This document shows positions 5,188-11,303 of a stretch of DNA of 11,641 nt, piece by piece (the stretch's first letter is position 1; the number at the start of each line of letters is the position of its first letter). Under the pieces are notes generated by a model. It worked only from the letters and a program-made list of their open reading frames with translations, did not search any database and was not told the origin of the DNA. A program made the position numbers and the translations under genes. Source of the stretch: Bacillota bacterium (GTDB lineage: Bacteria > Bacillota > Clostridia > Lachnospirales > Lachnospiraceae); assembly GCA_023415655.1 (NCBI GenBank), contig JAEZKD010000317.1:1-11641 (forward strand). Direction: 5' to 3'.

Positions 5188-5328
5188 ATGAGTAAATTAT
5201 GGAGTATATTTTCAATTATCGTTGGAACAATCGGTTTTATATATAGTATCATTTTATTTGGGGCTGCTGAATTCATGGGTGGGATAGCGTGCCTTATATC
5301 AACCTTCTTTTCGTCTGCTATCCTTTAA
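5188..5328 (+). CDS. Small membrane protein; N-terminal part of a probably frameshifted gene
   Basis: A 46-codon frame starts at an ATG preceded by a strong AGAGGAGG (5175-5182). The peptide begins MSKLWSIFSIIVGTIGFIYS and has two hydrophobic segments (5-25 and 29-46). It stops at a TAA (5326-5328) just where another frame takes over: the -1 frame continues as LSIGEYFYRNDRMQEML and then 100 more residues. One extra T in CTTTAAG would join both parts into a protein of about 162 residues. I therefore think it is the start of a broken or mis-sequenced gene for a membrane protein with a cytoplasmic zinc-ribbon tail. A genuine 46-residue membrane peptide remains possible. No family is recognised. 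Confidence 0.6.
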   Translation: MSKLWSIFSIIVGTIGFIYSIILFGAAEFMGGIACLISTFFSSAIL

Positions 5329-5675
5329 GTATCGGTGAATATTTTTATCGAAACGACAGAATGCAAGAGATGTTACTATTAATATATCAAGAATTAAAGA
5401 ATGAGAAGCAAAAGATTACTAGTTTTCATGAAGAAGGGAACAAAGAAGGTCATAACAAAAGAGATCTTAACAAAGGAGATCATAACAAAGAAAAGGATGA
5501 TAGGGATATTATAACAGAAAGTCATAAGGATGTAAGTTTAGTTAAACCAATTATAGATGGTCTAACAATCACGTGTCCTAGATGTAATACAATTCAGCGT
5601 ATAGGAAGAAGCGTATGTTGGGAATGTGGAACTAAATTTGAGTCGGATGATACTGAATATGATACAGAATCTTAA
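5289..5675 (+). pseudogene. Zinc-ribbon C-terminal part of the frameshifted membrane protein gene
   Basis: This open frame can begin at a GTG (5289), but the first 12 codons overlap the better-supported frame above and lack a good ribosome site. The meaningful part probably begins near 5325 (LSIGEYFYRND). It contains an amphipathic segment, a highly charged stretch with four pentapeptide repeats (residues 51-70), and a C-terminal zinc ribbon: CPRC at about 96-99 and CWEC about 14 residues later, followed by an acidic tail. With the 46-codon frame it would form a two-helix membrane protein with a soluble metal-binding end. Whether the break is a real mutation, a sequencing error or a programmed shift cannot be decided here; no classical slippery heptamer is present. 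Function unknown. Confidence 0.6.
5439..5498 (+). repeat. Four tandem 15-bp in-frame repeats
   Basis: Units at 5439-5453, 5454-5468, 5469-5483 and 5484-5498 all begin AACAAA (AACAAAGAAGGTCAT, AACAAAAGAGATCTT, AACAAAGGAGATCAT, AACAAAGAAAAGGAT). They encode the pentapeptides NKEGH, NKRDL, NKGDH and NKEKD in the zinc-ribbon reading frame. The period of five codons preserves frame, so the repeats can expand or contract without breaking the protein. Confidence 0.85.
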
Positions 5676-5891
5676 GAAAGAGTGATAAGCAAAGAAGAAA
5701 ATTGTCTGCAATTGGAGGTTTGCTGTAACCAAAAAAGAAAGGGCAGTCACAAATTTTATGAGGTTCAGGGAATGACGAATCATCATTATAAATTTTGCTT
5801 GGAACTTTAAAGGTTTTGTAAAGCTGCAATAGAGAGAAAACAAAGAGTTAACGGAATGAATCGTATAAATATTATGGTAAGTATAATTTGT
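5676..5891 (+). other. Noncoding gap without recognised feature
   Basis: The gap between the zinc-ribbon frame and the AraC gene is 317 bases. Its first 216 bases show no credible gene, promoter or RNA that I recognise. The last 100 bases carry a terminator hairpin and a promoter, listed separately. Confidence 0.5.
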
Positions 5892-5923
5892 GAAGCATGT
5901 GTGAAAACACATGCTTCTTTCTT
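5892..5923 (+). terminator. Intrinsic terminator upstream of the AraC gene
   Basis: GAAGCATGTGT (5892-5902) pairs perfectly with ACACATGCTTC (5907-5917) around a GAAA tetraloop, followed by TTTCTT. The 11-bp stem and stable GNRA-type loop make a strong hairpin. It probably ends the transcript from the isochorismatase promoter, about 215 bases after the last open frame. Confidence 0.85.
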
Positions 5924-5950
5924 GACAGATCCAGTAAATTAAGTTAAAGT
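5922..5950 (+). promoter_or_regulatory. Promoter of the AraC-family gene
   Basis: A perfect TTGACA (5922-5927) is followed after 17 bases by TAAAGT (5945-5950, 4 of 6). The predicted start near 5957 lies inside the GTTAG-N6-CTAAC dyad, so a protein bound there would block transcription. Confidence 0.6.
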
Positions 5951-5964
5951 TAGATATGACTAAC
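5949..5964 (+). promoter_or_regulatory. GTTAG-N6-CTAAC dyad, candidate repressor operator (site 1)
   Basis: GTTAG (5949-5953), six bases, CTAAC (5960-5964). The same dyad with the same spacing occurs at 6978-6993 before the transporter operon. The core TTAG-N6-CTAA resembles operators of DtxR-family iron/manganese repressors such as TTAGGTTAGCCTAA, as I recall for staphylococcal SirR, but lacks the inner G/C pair. It overlaps the end of the -10 box and the transcription start. Confidence 0.5.
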
Positions 5965-5992
5965 CATAAACTAAGGACGGATAACATAAGGT

Positions 5993-6907
5993 ATGGATAA
6001 AAAAGAGTATACATTTACAGATGGAATCAAAGAAGCGAAGTTAACTGTTTATCAAGTATTCCCGGGGGTTCAGGTTGTCTATAACTCTGTTCATATGGAT
6101 CATTTTGATATGGGAGATAGTACAAAAGGGAACTTGATTGAGATTCATCATTGCCAGGAAGGGCGTATTGAGCAGGAGTTTGAGAGAAATTTCTTTTATT
6201 TAATGCCAGGTGATCTTTCGATTGCAATTAGGGATAAGGCAGTAAATACCTATCACTTCCCACTTCATCATTATCATGGGATTACAATTGCGATTGATGC
6301 GAATCGAGCAGCAAAATCTTTTTCAGAGTTCTTAAATGATGTAAATGTGAGTCCATTAGAGGTTGCTAAACGTTTATGTCAAAATAAAAACTATTGTATT
6401 CTACGAAGTGAACAATACATCAATCATATTTTTGCGGAGCTTTATTCGATACCAGAAGAAATTAAAATAGGGTATTTGAAATTGAAGATCATGGAATTAT
6501 TATTGATTTTAAGTGAAGTAGACCCACTGCAAAGTGAAGTTTCTGAACCTGTATTGCCAGAAGCGCAGGTCATCTTAGCAAAGCAAGTAGTTGCGTATCT
6601 TTCGTATAATATGAGCCAGCGGATTACGATTGCAAGTCTAGCAAAGCAGTTTAATGTGTCTGATACTTATTTGAAACAATCGTTTAAAAAGGTGTATGGT
6701 GTTCCGATTTGTTCTTATATTCGTGCACAAAAGATGGAGTTAGCAGCACAGCTACTTATCCTAACGGATACCCCAATTATGGAGATAGCAAGTAGTTTTG
6801 GGTATAACAATGGAAGTAAGTTTACAGCTGCCTTTCGGGAAATTATAGGGGATATTCCAAGTGAATATCGGAAAAAGAATCAAAAGAATCAGTCCAAGAT
6901 GGCATAA
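5993..6907 (+). CDS. AraC-family transcriptional regulator, probably of the siderophore transporter
   Basis: A 304-residue cytoplasmic regulator. Residues 1 to about 175 form a ligand-sensing half with features of a small beta-barrel (EIHHCQEGRIEQEF, FYLMPGDLSIAI, HFPLHHYHGITIAI), as in AraC proteins that read a small molecule. The C-terminal DNA-binding domain spans about 195-297 with two helix-turn-helix units: ITIASLAKQFNVSDTYLKQSF (211-231) and IMEIASSFGYNN (262-273), followed by the family signature SKFTAAFREIIGDIPSEYR (275-293). AraC proteins beside clostridial siderophore transporters commonly activate them in response to the siderophore; here this is inferred from adjacency. The ATG at 5993 has only a modest ribosome site (AAGGACGG at 5973-5980, 12 bases upstream), suggesting low expression. 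Confidence 0.92.
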   Translation: MDKKEYTFTDGIKEAKLTVYQVFPGVQVVYNSVHMDHFDMGDSTKGNLIEIHHCQEGRIEQEFERNFFYLMPGDLSIAIRDKAVNTYHFPLHHYHGITIAIDANRAAKSFSEFLNDVNVSPLEVAKRLCQNKNYCILRSEQYINHIFAELYSIPEEIKIGYLKLKIMELLLILSEVDPLQSEVSEPVLPEAQVILAKQVVAYLSYNMSQRITIASLAKQFNVSDTYLKQSFKKVYGVPICSYIRAQKMELAAQLLILTDTPIMEIASSFGYNNGSKFTAAFREIIGDIPSEYRKKNQKNQSKMA

Positions 6908-6933
6908 ATGCCTAAATGGATTGATTCTTTTCC
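6882..6933 (+). terminator. Long terminator hairpin overlapping the end of the AraC gene
   Basis: AAAAGAATCAGTCCA (6882-6896) pairs with TGGATTGATTCTTTT (6917-6931), 15 bp with one G-U pair. It encloses a smaller hairpin GGCAT (6901-6905) / ATGCC (6908-6912). The left arm lies in the last codons of the AraC gene and the stop codon lies in the inner loop. It separates the regulator transcript from the transporter promoter. Confidence 0.75.
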
Positions 6934-6948
6934 TATTTGGAGTAGAAA

Positions 6949-6976
6949 TTAGGCTAAAAATCAGTTATGTTATACT
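6949..6976 (+). promoter_or_regulatory. Promoter of the siderophore transporter operon (extended -10)
   Basis: TATACT (6971-6976) is preceded by TG at 6968-6969, an extended -10 element. The -35 region is poor (TTAGGC at 6949-6954, 16-base spacer), suggesting the promoter needs an activator such as the AraC protein upstream. TTAGGCTAA (6949-6957), a 9-bp palindrome equal to the centre of the DtxR consensus, occupies this -35 region. Confidence 0.55.
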
Positions 6977-6977
6977 G

Positions 6978-6993
6978 GTTAGTTGTTTCTAAC
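6978..6993 (+). promoter_or_regulatory. GTTAG-N6-CTAAC dyad, candidate repressor operator (site 2)
   Basis: GTTAG (6978-6982), six bases, CTAAC (6989-6993), then another TAAC. It begins 2 bases after the -10 box and covers the expected transcription start near 6983, as site 1 does at the AraC promoter. It is the likely iron-control site of the transporter operon. Confidence 0.55.
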
Positions 6994-7016
6994 TAACGAA
7001 AGGAGCGAATCTACCC

Positions 7017-8045
7017 ATGATAAAAAAGATATGTCATAAAAGCTGGTTCAGTACTCTGGTATTGGCCTTGCTGCTTTTCCTTCTTTCCTGTGTATCACTG
7101 TTTGTTGGGGTGATCAATATTACTCCAGGAGAAGTATTCAGTGGGAATACACAACAGATGCAGTTGTTTCTAATTTCAAGACTACCGAGGTTACTAGCCG
7201 TTCTGTGTACAGGAATGGGAATGAGCGTCGCTGGCTTGATTATGCAACAGCTTTGCATGAACAAATTTGTTTCACCTTCCACAGGAGCAACTCTTTCCTC
7301 CGCAAAATTTGGAATCCTCATAGCACTTTTATTTATGCCAAATTCAACTCTCTGGAGTAGGGCATTGTTTTCCTTTGTATTTGCTATTTTAGGAACTTGG
7401 ATTTTTGTATGGTTCATTCAGCGAATTCAATTTAAGGATACGGTTATGGTTCCACTTGTCGGGATTATGTTCGGTAACATTATTGGTGGTGTCACAAGTT
7501 TTCTTGCCTATCAATACGAGATGACCCAAGCACTTTCTTCTTGGGAGGTCGGACACTTTTCCTTGATTATTAGAGGACGTTATGAATTGGTTTATATGGT
7601 AGTTCCATTACTGATTCTTGCATTTGTCTTTGCGAATCACTTTAATATTGTTGGAATGGGAAGAGATTTTTCAAAGAATCTGGGTGTCCATTACAATCTT
7701 GTATTATATTCAGGATTAACAATTGCCGCCGTGATTACAGCCAGCATTGTTGTTATTGTTGGTTCTATTTCTTTTGTAGGATTGATTGTACCTAACATTA
7801 TAGGAATGATTAAAGGTGACAAAATCCGAGGAACTCTGATCGACACCGCATTGTTTGGAGCTCTGTTTGTATTGGTGTGTGACATCATTGGACGCGTTGT
7901 GATTGCACCGTATGAAGTTGCGATTGAGTTGATTATTGGAGTTACTGGAAGCCTTTTATTTATTTGCATTTTATTCTATCGCTTGCGTCATGGAAGAAAA
8001 GCAATTCGTCTTGGTGTGAAAGAGAAGGGTGGTGAAACAACATGA
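7017..8045 (+). CDS. yclN: Iron-siderophore ABC transporter permease, FecCD family (YclN type)
   Basis: A 342-residue FecCD/BtuC-family permease with about nine to ten hydrophobic segments, the first at about 12-32. Family marks are visible: ISRLPRLLAVLCTGMGMSVAGLIMQ near 53-77 and, in the C-terminal third, VGSISFVGLIVPNIIGMIKGD, which forms the coupling region to the ATPase. With the next gene it would make the heterodimeric membrane channel for a ferric siderophore. The gene order permease-permease-ATPase-binding protein and overall similarity match Bacillus YclNOPQ (petrobactin) and relatives FatDCEB/CeuBCDE; the siderophore in this organism is not shown. AAGGAG at 7000-7005 supports the ATG. 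The stop overlaps the next start by 4 bases (ATGA). Confidence 0.92.
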   Translation: MIKKICHKSWFSTLVLALLLFLLSCVSLFVGVINITPGEVFSGNTQQMQLFLISRLPRLLAVLCTGMGMSVAGLIMQQLCMNKFVSPSTGATLSSAKFGILIALLFMPNSTLWSRALFSFVFAILGTWIFVWFIQRIQFKDTVMVPLVGIMFGNIIGGVTSFLAYQYEMTQALSSWEVGHFSLIIRGRYELVYMVVPLLILAFVFANHFNIVGMGRDFSKNLGVHYNLVLYSGLTIAAVITASIVVIVGSISFVGLIVPNIIGMIKGDKIRGTLIDTALFGALFVLVCDIIGRVVIAPYEVAIELIIGVTGSLLFICILFYRLRHGRKAIRLGVKEKGGETT

Positions 8046-9019
8046 GAGCAAAGGCCCACAAAGCGAATGTTCAAAAGATAATCCTTCTAGCTGTGCTTGT
8101 ATTACTCGCTGTACTCGCTTATATGATGATTGGCGTTAATTTTTCCAATCCAAAGTTTTTTCGTTTCTCGATGAAGATCAGAACACCCAAATTGGTCGTT
8201 ATGTTAATCGCAGCAGTTGCAATCAGTGGGGCTTCGATTGTATTTCAGTCAATTATCAATAATACGATTGTAACTCCGAGTATGTTAGGGATGAACTCAC
8301 TTTATACGCTAATTCATACCGTGGTATTTTTCGTATTTGGTTCTGGTAGCATGTTAGCGCTGAATCAGAATCTTTCCTTTGCTGTAGACCTTGTACTGAT
8401 GGCAATTGTAGCAACCTTTGTCTATGGTTTTCTGTTCAAAAAGACGAATTATAACGTTTTGTATGTTTTATTAATCGGTACAGTACTCTCCTCGTTTTTT
8501 GGAAGTATTCAATCAACAATGATACGAGTGATGGACCCAAATGAGTATGACACGCTTCTCGTAAATTTAGTTGCAAGTTTTGATAACATCAATTCTGAAA
8601 TTATTATTTTTTCAATCTGCTTACTTGTAATACTTGTTGTAGTATTGCGAAAAGATTTAGCGTTACTAGATGTAATTACGCTTGGCAAAGACCAGGCAAC
8701 CAATCTTGGTGTGGATTATAATCGATGCATTAAAAGACTCTTGATTGGTGTAACAATTTGTATTGCTATAGCAACAGCGATGATTGGTCCTATCTCATTT
8801 CTTGGACTTATCGTAGCAAACCTTGGACGTCAACTTCTGAAAACCTATCGTCATACACATTTGATCTTAGGGTCTTCACTCATCGGGATGCTAGTACTTG
8901 TAGCAGGGCAGACGGTTGTTGAACATGTATTTTCTTATGCAATACCTGTTAGCGTATTTATTACGATTGGAGGAGGTATTTACTTTTTATATCTTTTGCT
9001 TACTAAAAAGAGAGGGTAA
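8042..9019 (+). CDS. yclO: Iron-siderophore ABC transporter permease, FecCD family (YclO type)
   Basis: A 325-residue second FecCD permease, diverged from its neighbour as expected for heterodimer partners. It has about nine to ten hydrophobic segments, the first at 11-29. Marks include RTPKLVVMLIAAVAISGASIVFQ (near 48-70), NNTIVTPSMLGMNSL, and the coupling segment MIGPISFLGLIVANLGRQLL in the C-terminal third. The polar residues before the first helix (MRAKAHKANVQ) suit a cytoplasmic N-terminus. It overlaps the upstream permease by 4 bases and ends 6 bases before the ATPase start, so translation of the three is coupled. The symbol follows the best match by memory, Bacillus YclO; the substrate is likely a catecholate-type ferric siderophore. 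Confidence 0.92.
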   Translation: MRAKAHKANVQKIILLAVLVLLAVLAYMMIGVNFSNPKFFRFSMKIRTPKLVVMLIAAVAISGASIVFQSIINNTIVTPSMLGMNSLYTLIHTVVFFVFGSGSMLALNQNLSFAVDLVLMAIVATFVYGFLFKKTNYNVLYVLLIGTVLSSFFGSIQSTMIRVMDPNEYDTLLVNLVASFDNINSEIIIFSICLLVILVVVLRKDLALLDVITLGKDQATNLGVDYNRCIKRLLIGVTICIAIATAMIGPISFLGLIVANLGRQLLKTYRHTHLILGSSLIGMLVLVAGQTVVEHVFSYAIPVSVFITIGGGIYFLYLLLTKKRG

Positions 9020-9025
9020 TGAAAT

Positions 9026-9778
9026 ATGAAGATAAAGAATCTTATTAAGAAATATGACGGGAAAGCAGTAGTTGATTCTGTAAGTTTTGAAATTCCAAAA
9101 GGAAAAGTCATCTCGCTAATTGGTCCTAATGGAGCTGGAAAGTCGACCGTAATGGGTATGATTTCACGTTTGATTGCCAAGGATGCAGGTATGATTGATT
9201 TTGAAAGTAAAGACTTAGCAAAATGGAAGAGTAGAGAGCTCTCAAAGCGCTTAGCAATTTTAACACAGCATAACAATGTGCAGATGAAATTGACGGTTAG
9301 GGAGCTTGTATCGTTCGGACGTTTTCCATACTCAGGAAGTCATCTTAATGCAGACGATATCAAACAGATTGACAAGGCAATTGCTTATATGGAATTAGAA
9401 GCATTTGAAGATCGATTTATCGACGAACTTTCTGGTGGACAAAGACAAAGAGCTTATATCGCTATGGTCATTGCACAAGATACGGAATATGTGCTTTTGG
9501 ATGAACCTACCAACAATTTAGATATTTATCATGCGACCAATATGATGAAAACGGTTCGCCGTCTTTGTGATGAACTAGGAAAAACAGTTATTCTTGTATT
9601 ACATGAGATTAATTATGCGGCATTTTATTCGGATTATATTTGTGCGTTTCTGAATGGGAAAATCGCAAAATTCGGGACAGTGGATGAGGTTATGACCAAA
9701 GAAACACTATCTGAAATCTATAAGGTTGATTTTGAGATTATGCGAATTGGTGGTAAGCCACTTACTATTTACTATTAG
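9026..9778 (+). CDS. yclP: Iron-siderophore ABC transporter ATP-binding protein (YclP type)
   Basis: A 250-residue FepC-type ATPase with all motifs intact: Walker A GPNGAGKS at 33-40, Q-loop Gln81, signature LSGGQRQ at 135-141, Walker B YVLLDE at 155-160 followed by PTNNLD, and the switch histidine at 193 in VLHEINYA. The stretches LVSFGRFPYS and YIAMVIAQDTEYVLLDEP closely resemble Bacillus YclP as I remember it, the basis for the symbol. It powers import by the two upstream permeases and acts at the inner face of the membrane. The ATG follows the upstream stop by 6 bases, with GAGAGGG at 9010-9016 as ribosome site. A hairpin separates it from the binding-protein gene. Confidence 0.94.
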   Translation: MKIKNLIKKYDGKAVVDSVSFEIPKGKVISLIGPNGAGKSTVMGMISRLIAKDAGMIDFESKDLAKWKSRELSKRLAILTQHNNVQMKLTVRELVSFGRFPYSGSHLNADDIKQIDKAIAYMELEAFEDRFIDELSGGQRQRAYIAMVIAQDTEYVLLDEPTNNLDIYHATNMMKTVRRLCDELGKTVILVLHEINYAAFYSDYICAFLNGKIAKFGTVDEVMTKETLSEIYKVDFEIMRIGGKPLTIYY

Positions 9779-9785
9779 GTTAGGA

Positions 9786-9812
9786 TACTATCACAGTAAT
9801 GCTGTGATAGTA
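9786..9812 (+). other. Perfect intercistronic hairpin between ATPase and binding-protein genes
   Basis: TACTATCACAG (9786-9796) pairs perfectly with CTGTGATAGTA (9802-9812), 11 bp with a TAATG loop. No T-run follows, so it is not a standard terminator. In binding-protein operons such hairpins often mark a processing point or protect the mRNA end, allowing different levels of the lipoprotein and the membrane subunits. That role is inferred. Confidence 0.7.
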
Positions 9813-9842
9813 CATAAATAACATATAAAAGGAGATTTTATT

Positions 9843-10913
9843 ATGAAAAAAATTATGACCTTAATGCTTGCTGGAATTATGGTAGTTATCCTTGCAGCTT
9901 GTGGAACGAAAGCTGATCAAGAGGACACAAAGTCAGCGGATACAGTAGCCCCAACAGAGACAACAGCTTCTAATAATACAGAAGCCCAAAGTAATACAGA
10001 AGCTCCAGTGGAAACCGCTACGCCAGAAGCAGAAGTTCCTACCGAAATAACGATTAAATCACTGAATGCAAATAGAGAAGAAATTGATTTGACAGTTCCA
10101 TATAATCGTCAAAGAATTGCAATTCTTGACATGGCTTCTCTTGATATTCTTGCTGCCCTTGGTTTAGGTGATCGTGTCGTTGGAAGTGCTACGACTTCTC
10201 TTGACTATCTTCAAGAATATGTAACAAAAGAAGGTGTAGCAAATCTTGGTACCATCAAAACAGCAGATTTAGAAGCAGTGATGACAAGTGAGCCAGACAT
10301 CATCTTCATTGGAGGACGTTTAAGTGCTTCCTATGATGCTTTAAGTGAAATTGCCCCAGTAGTCTTCTTATCTACGGATGCAGAGCTTGGAGTTGTTGAA
10401 AGTGTTGCTAAGAATGCTAATACAATTGCATCCATCTTTGGATTAGAAGATAAGGTAGCAGAAATGGTAAGTAGATTTAAAACAAGAATTGAAGCCCTTC
10501 AGGCAATTGCCAAGGATAAAAATGCAATCGTTGGTTTAACGACAAGCGGAAGTCTTAATATTCTTGGGAATGATGGACGTTGCTCCATCATTGGGGTTGA
10601 AATTGGATTTAATAACATTGGTGTAGATTCTAACATCGATACTTCCTCTCATGGAAATGAAGCATCGTTTGAATTTATTGTAGAAAAAGCTCCTGAATAC
10701 ATCTTTGTTATGGATCGAGATGCAGCAATTGCAACCGAAGGTGCGAAACTAGCACAAGAAATTATGGAAAATGAATTAATTATGACAACAGATGCATATA
10801 AGAATGGAAACATCGTATACCTTGCAAACCCAGCAGTTTGGTATACCGCAGAAGGTGGAATTACAGCTCTTGATGTTATGCTTCAGGATTTAGAGAGTGC
10901 ATTACTTAAGTAA
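9843..10913 (+). CDS. yclQ: Iron-siderophore ABC transporter substrate-binding lipoprotein (YclQ type)
   Basis: A 356-residue lipoprotein. The signal peptide ends in the lipobox LAAC with the lipidated cysteine at 20. Residues about 22-67 are a low-complexity Thr/Glu/Ala linker (TETTASNNTEAQSNTEAPVE) that makes the protein longer than Bacillus YclQ (about 317 residues, from memory). The rest is a class III periplasmic-binding fold: RIAILDMASLDILAALGLGDRVVG, LEAVMTSEPDIIFIGGRLS, and a second lobe beginning near IVGLTTSGSLNILG. It captures the ferric siderophore outside the membrane and delivers it to the FecCD pair. GGAG at 9831-9834 supports the start. It lies 64 bases after the ATPase gene, past a hairpin, and is probably the last gene of the operon. 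Confidence 0.93.
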   Translation: MKKIMTLMLAGIMVVILAACGTKADQEDTKSADTVAPTETTASNNTEAQSNTEAPVETATPEAEVPTEITIKSLNANREEIDLTVPYNRQRIAILDMASLDILAALGLGDRVVGSATTSLDYLQEYVTKEGVANLGTIKTADLEAVMTSEPDIIFIGGRLSASYDALSEIAPVVFLSTDAELGVVESVAKNANTIASIFGLEDKVAEMVSRFKTRIEALQAIAKDKNAIVGLTTSGSLNILGNDGRCSIIGVEIGFNNIGVDSNIDTSSHGNEASFEFIVEKAPEYIFVMDRDAAIATEGAKLAQEIMENELIMTTDAYKNGNIVYLANPAVWYTAEGGITALDVMLQDLESALLK

Positions 10914-10998
10914 GATAATAAATAAGTAAATATTCAAAAAGTAAACATAATAAAAGTTAACATAAAAAGGAACATATAAAAGAGTGATCTATAAAAAG
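10914..10998 (+). other. AT-rich gap after the binding-protein gene
   Basis: This stretch is very A-rich and holds no open frame or recognisable signal. It precedes the operon terminator. The full gap to the next gene is 390 bases; its other contents are the terminator, a promoter and a leader hairpin, listed separately. Confidence 0.5.
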
Positions 10999-11082
10999 GA
11001 TTGCCCTTAAGTAAAATAATAAAAGAAGAAGTATAGAACCTACTTTACTTTTATCGTTTCACTTAAGGGTGGTCTTTTTTTG
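10999..11082 (+). terminator. Elaborate intrinsic terminator of the siderophore operon
   Basis: GATTGCCCTTAAGT (10999-11012) pairs with ACTTAAGGGTGGTC (11061-11074), 14 bp with three G-U pairs, followed by seven Ts (11075-11081). Inside, ATAAAAG (11019-11025) pairs with CTTTTAT (11048-11054) and AAGTA (11029-11033) with TACTT (11041-11045), giving a long multi-part hairpin. Confidence 0.85.
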
Positions 11083-11159
11083 CTTTTATATAAATCAATG
11101 AACTATTAAAAATCTTTATCTGAGAAAATGCTCTAACTAGGAAACATGCAAAACATTTC

Positions 11160-11188
11160 TTTTCATATAGTTTTAATTTGTATATAAT
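11160..11188 (+). promoter_or_regulatory. Promoter of the ribokinase-like gene
   Basis: TTTTCA (11160-11165, 4 of 6) and a perfect TATAAT (11183-11188) are separated by 17 bases. The start would fall near 11195, leaving a leader of about 110 bases. Confidence 0.65.
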
Positions 11189-11204
11189 ACTCTTAAACCA
11201 GACT

Positions 11205-11234
11205 AGTAAAGGGATTATGACAGATTACTTTACT
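11205..11234 (+). other. Leader dyad before the ribokinase-like gene
   Basis: AGTAAAG (11205-11211) pairs with CTTTACT (11228-11234), with CCAG (11199-11202) and GG just outside. It lies 10 bases after the predicted transcription start. It could be a sugar-repressor operator or an mRNA hairpin; nothing favours one over the other. Confidence 0.35.
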
Positions 11235-11303
11235 GGGAGATCACCTTTTGTTAGCAATAGAAACTTACTGCAGGTGTGAAATTGTATTGAATAGGAGATA
11301 ACG

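Noticed and set aside
5892..5917. Hairpin with GAAA loop as a small structured RNA
   Set aside because: Its position after an open frame, before a promoter, and the T-rich tail fit a terminator better.
9775..9784. TTAGGTTAGG, equal to the left half of the DtxR consensus
   Set aside because: The right half (CTAACCTAA) is absent, the site overlaps the ATPase stop codon, and it is internal to the operon; probably a chance tandem of TTAGG.
7017..10913. FecCD operon as a BtuFCD-type vitamin B12 importer
   Set aside because: FecCD permeases do include BtuC, but there is no riboswitch here, two different permease subunits are present as in siderophore systems, and the ATPase closely resembles YclP. 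The DtxR-like dyads also point to iron.
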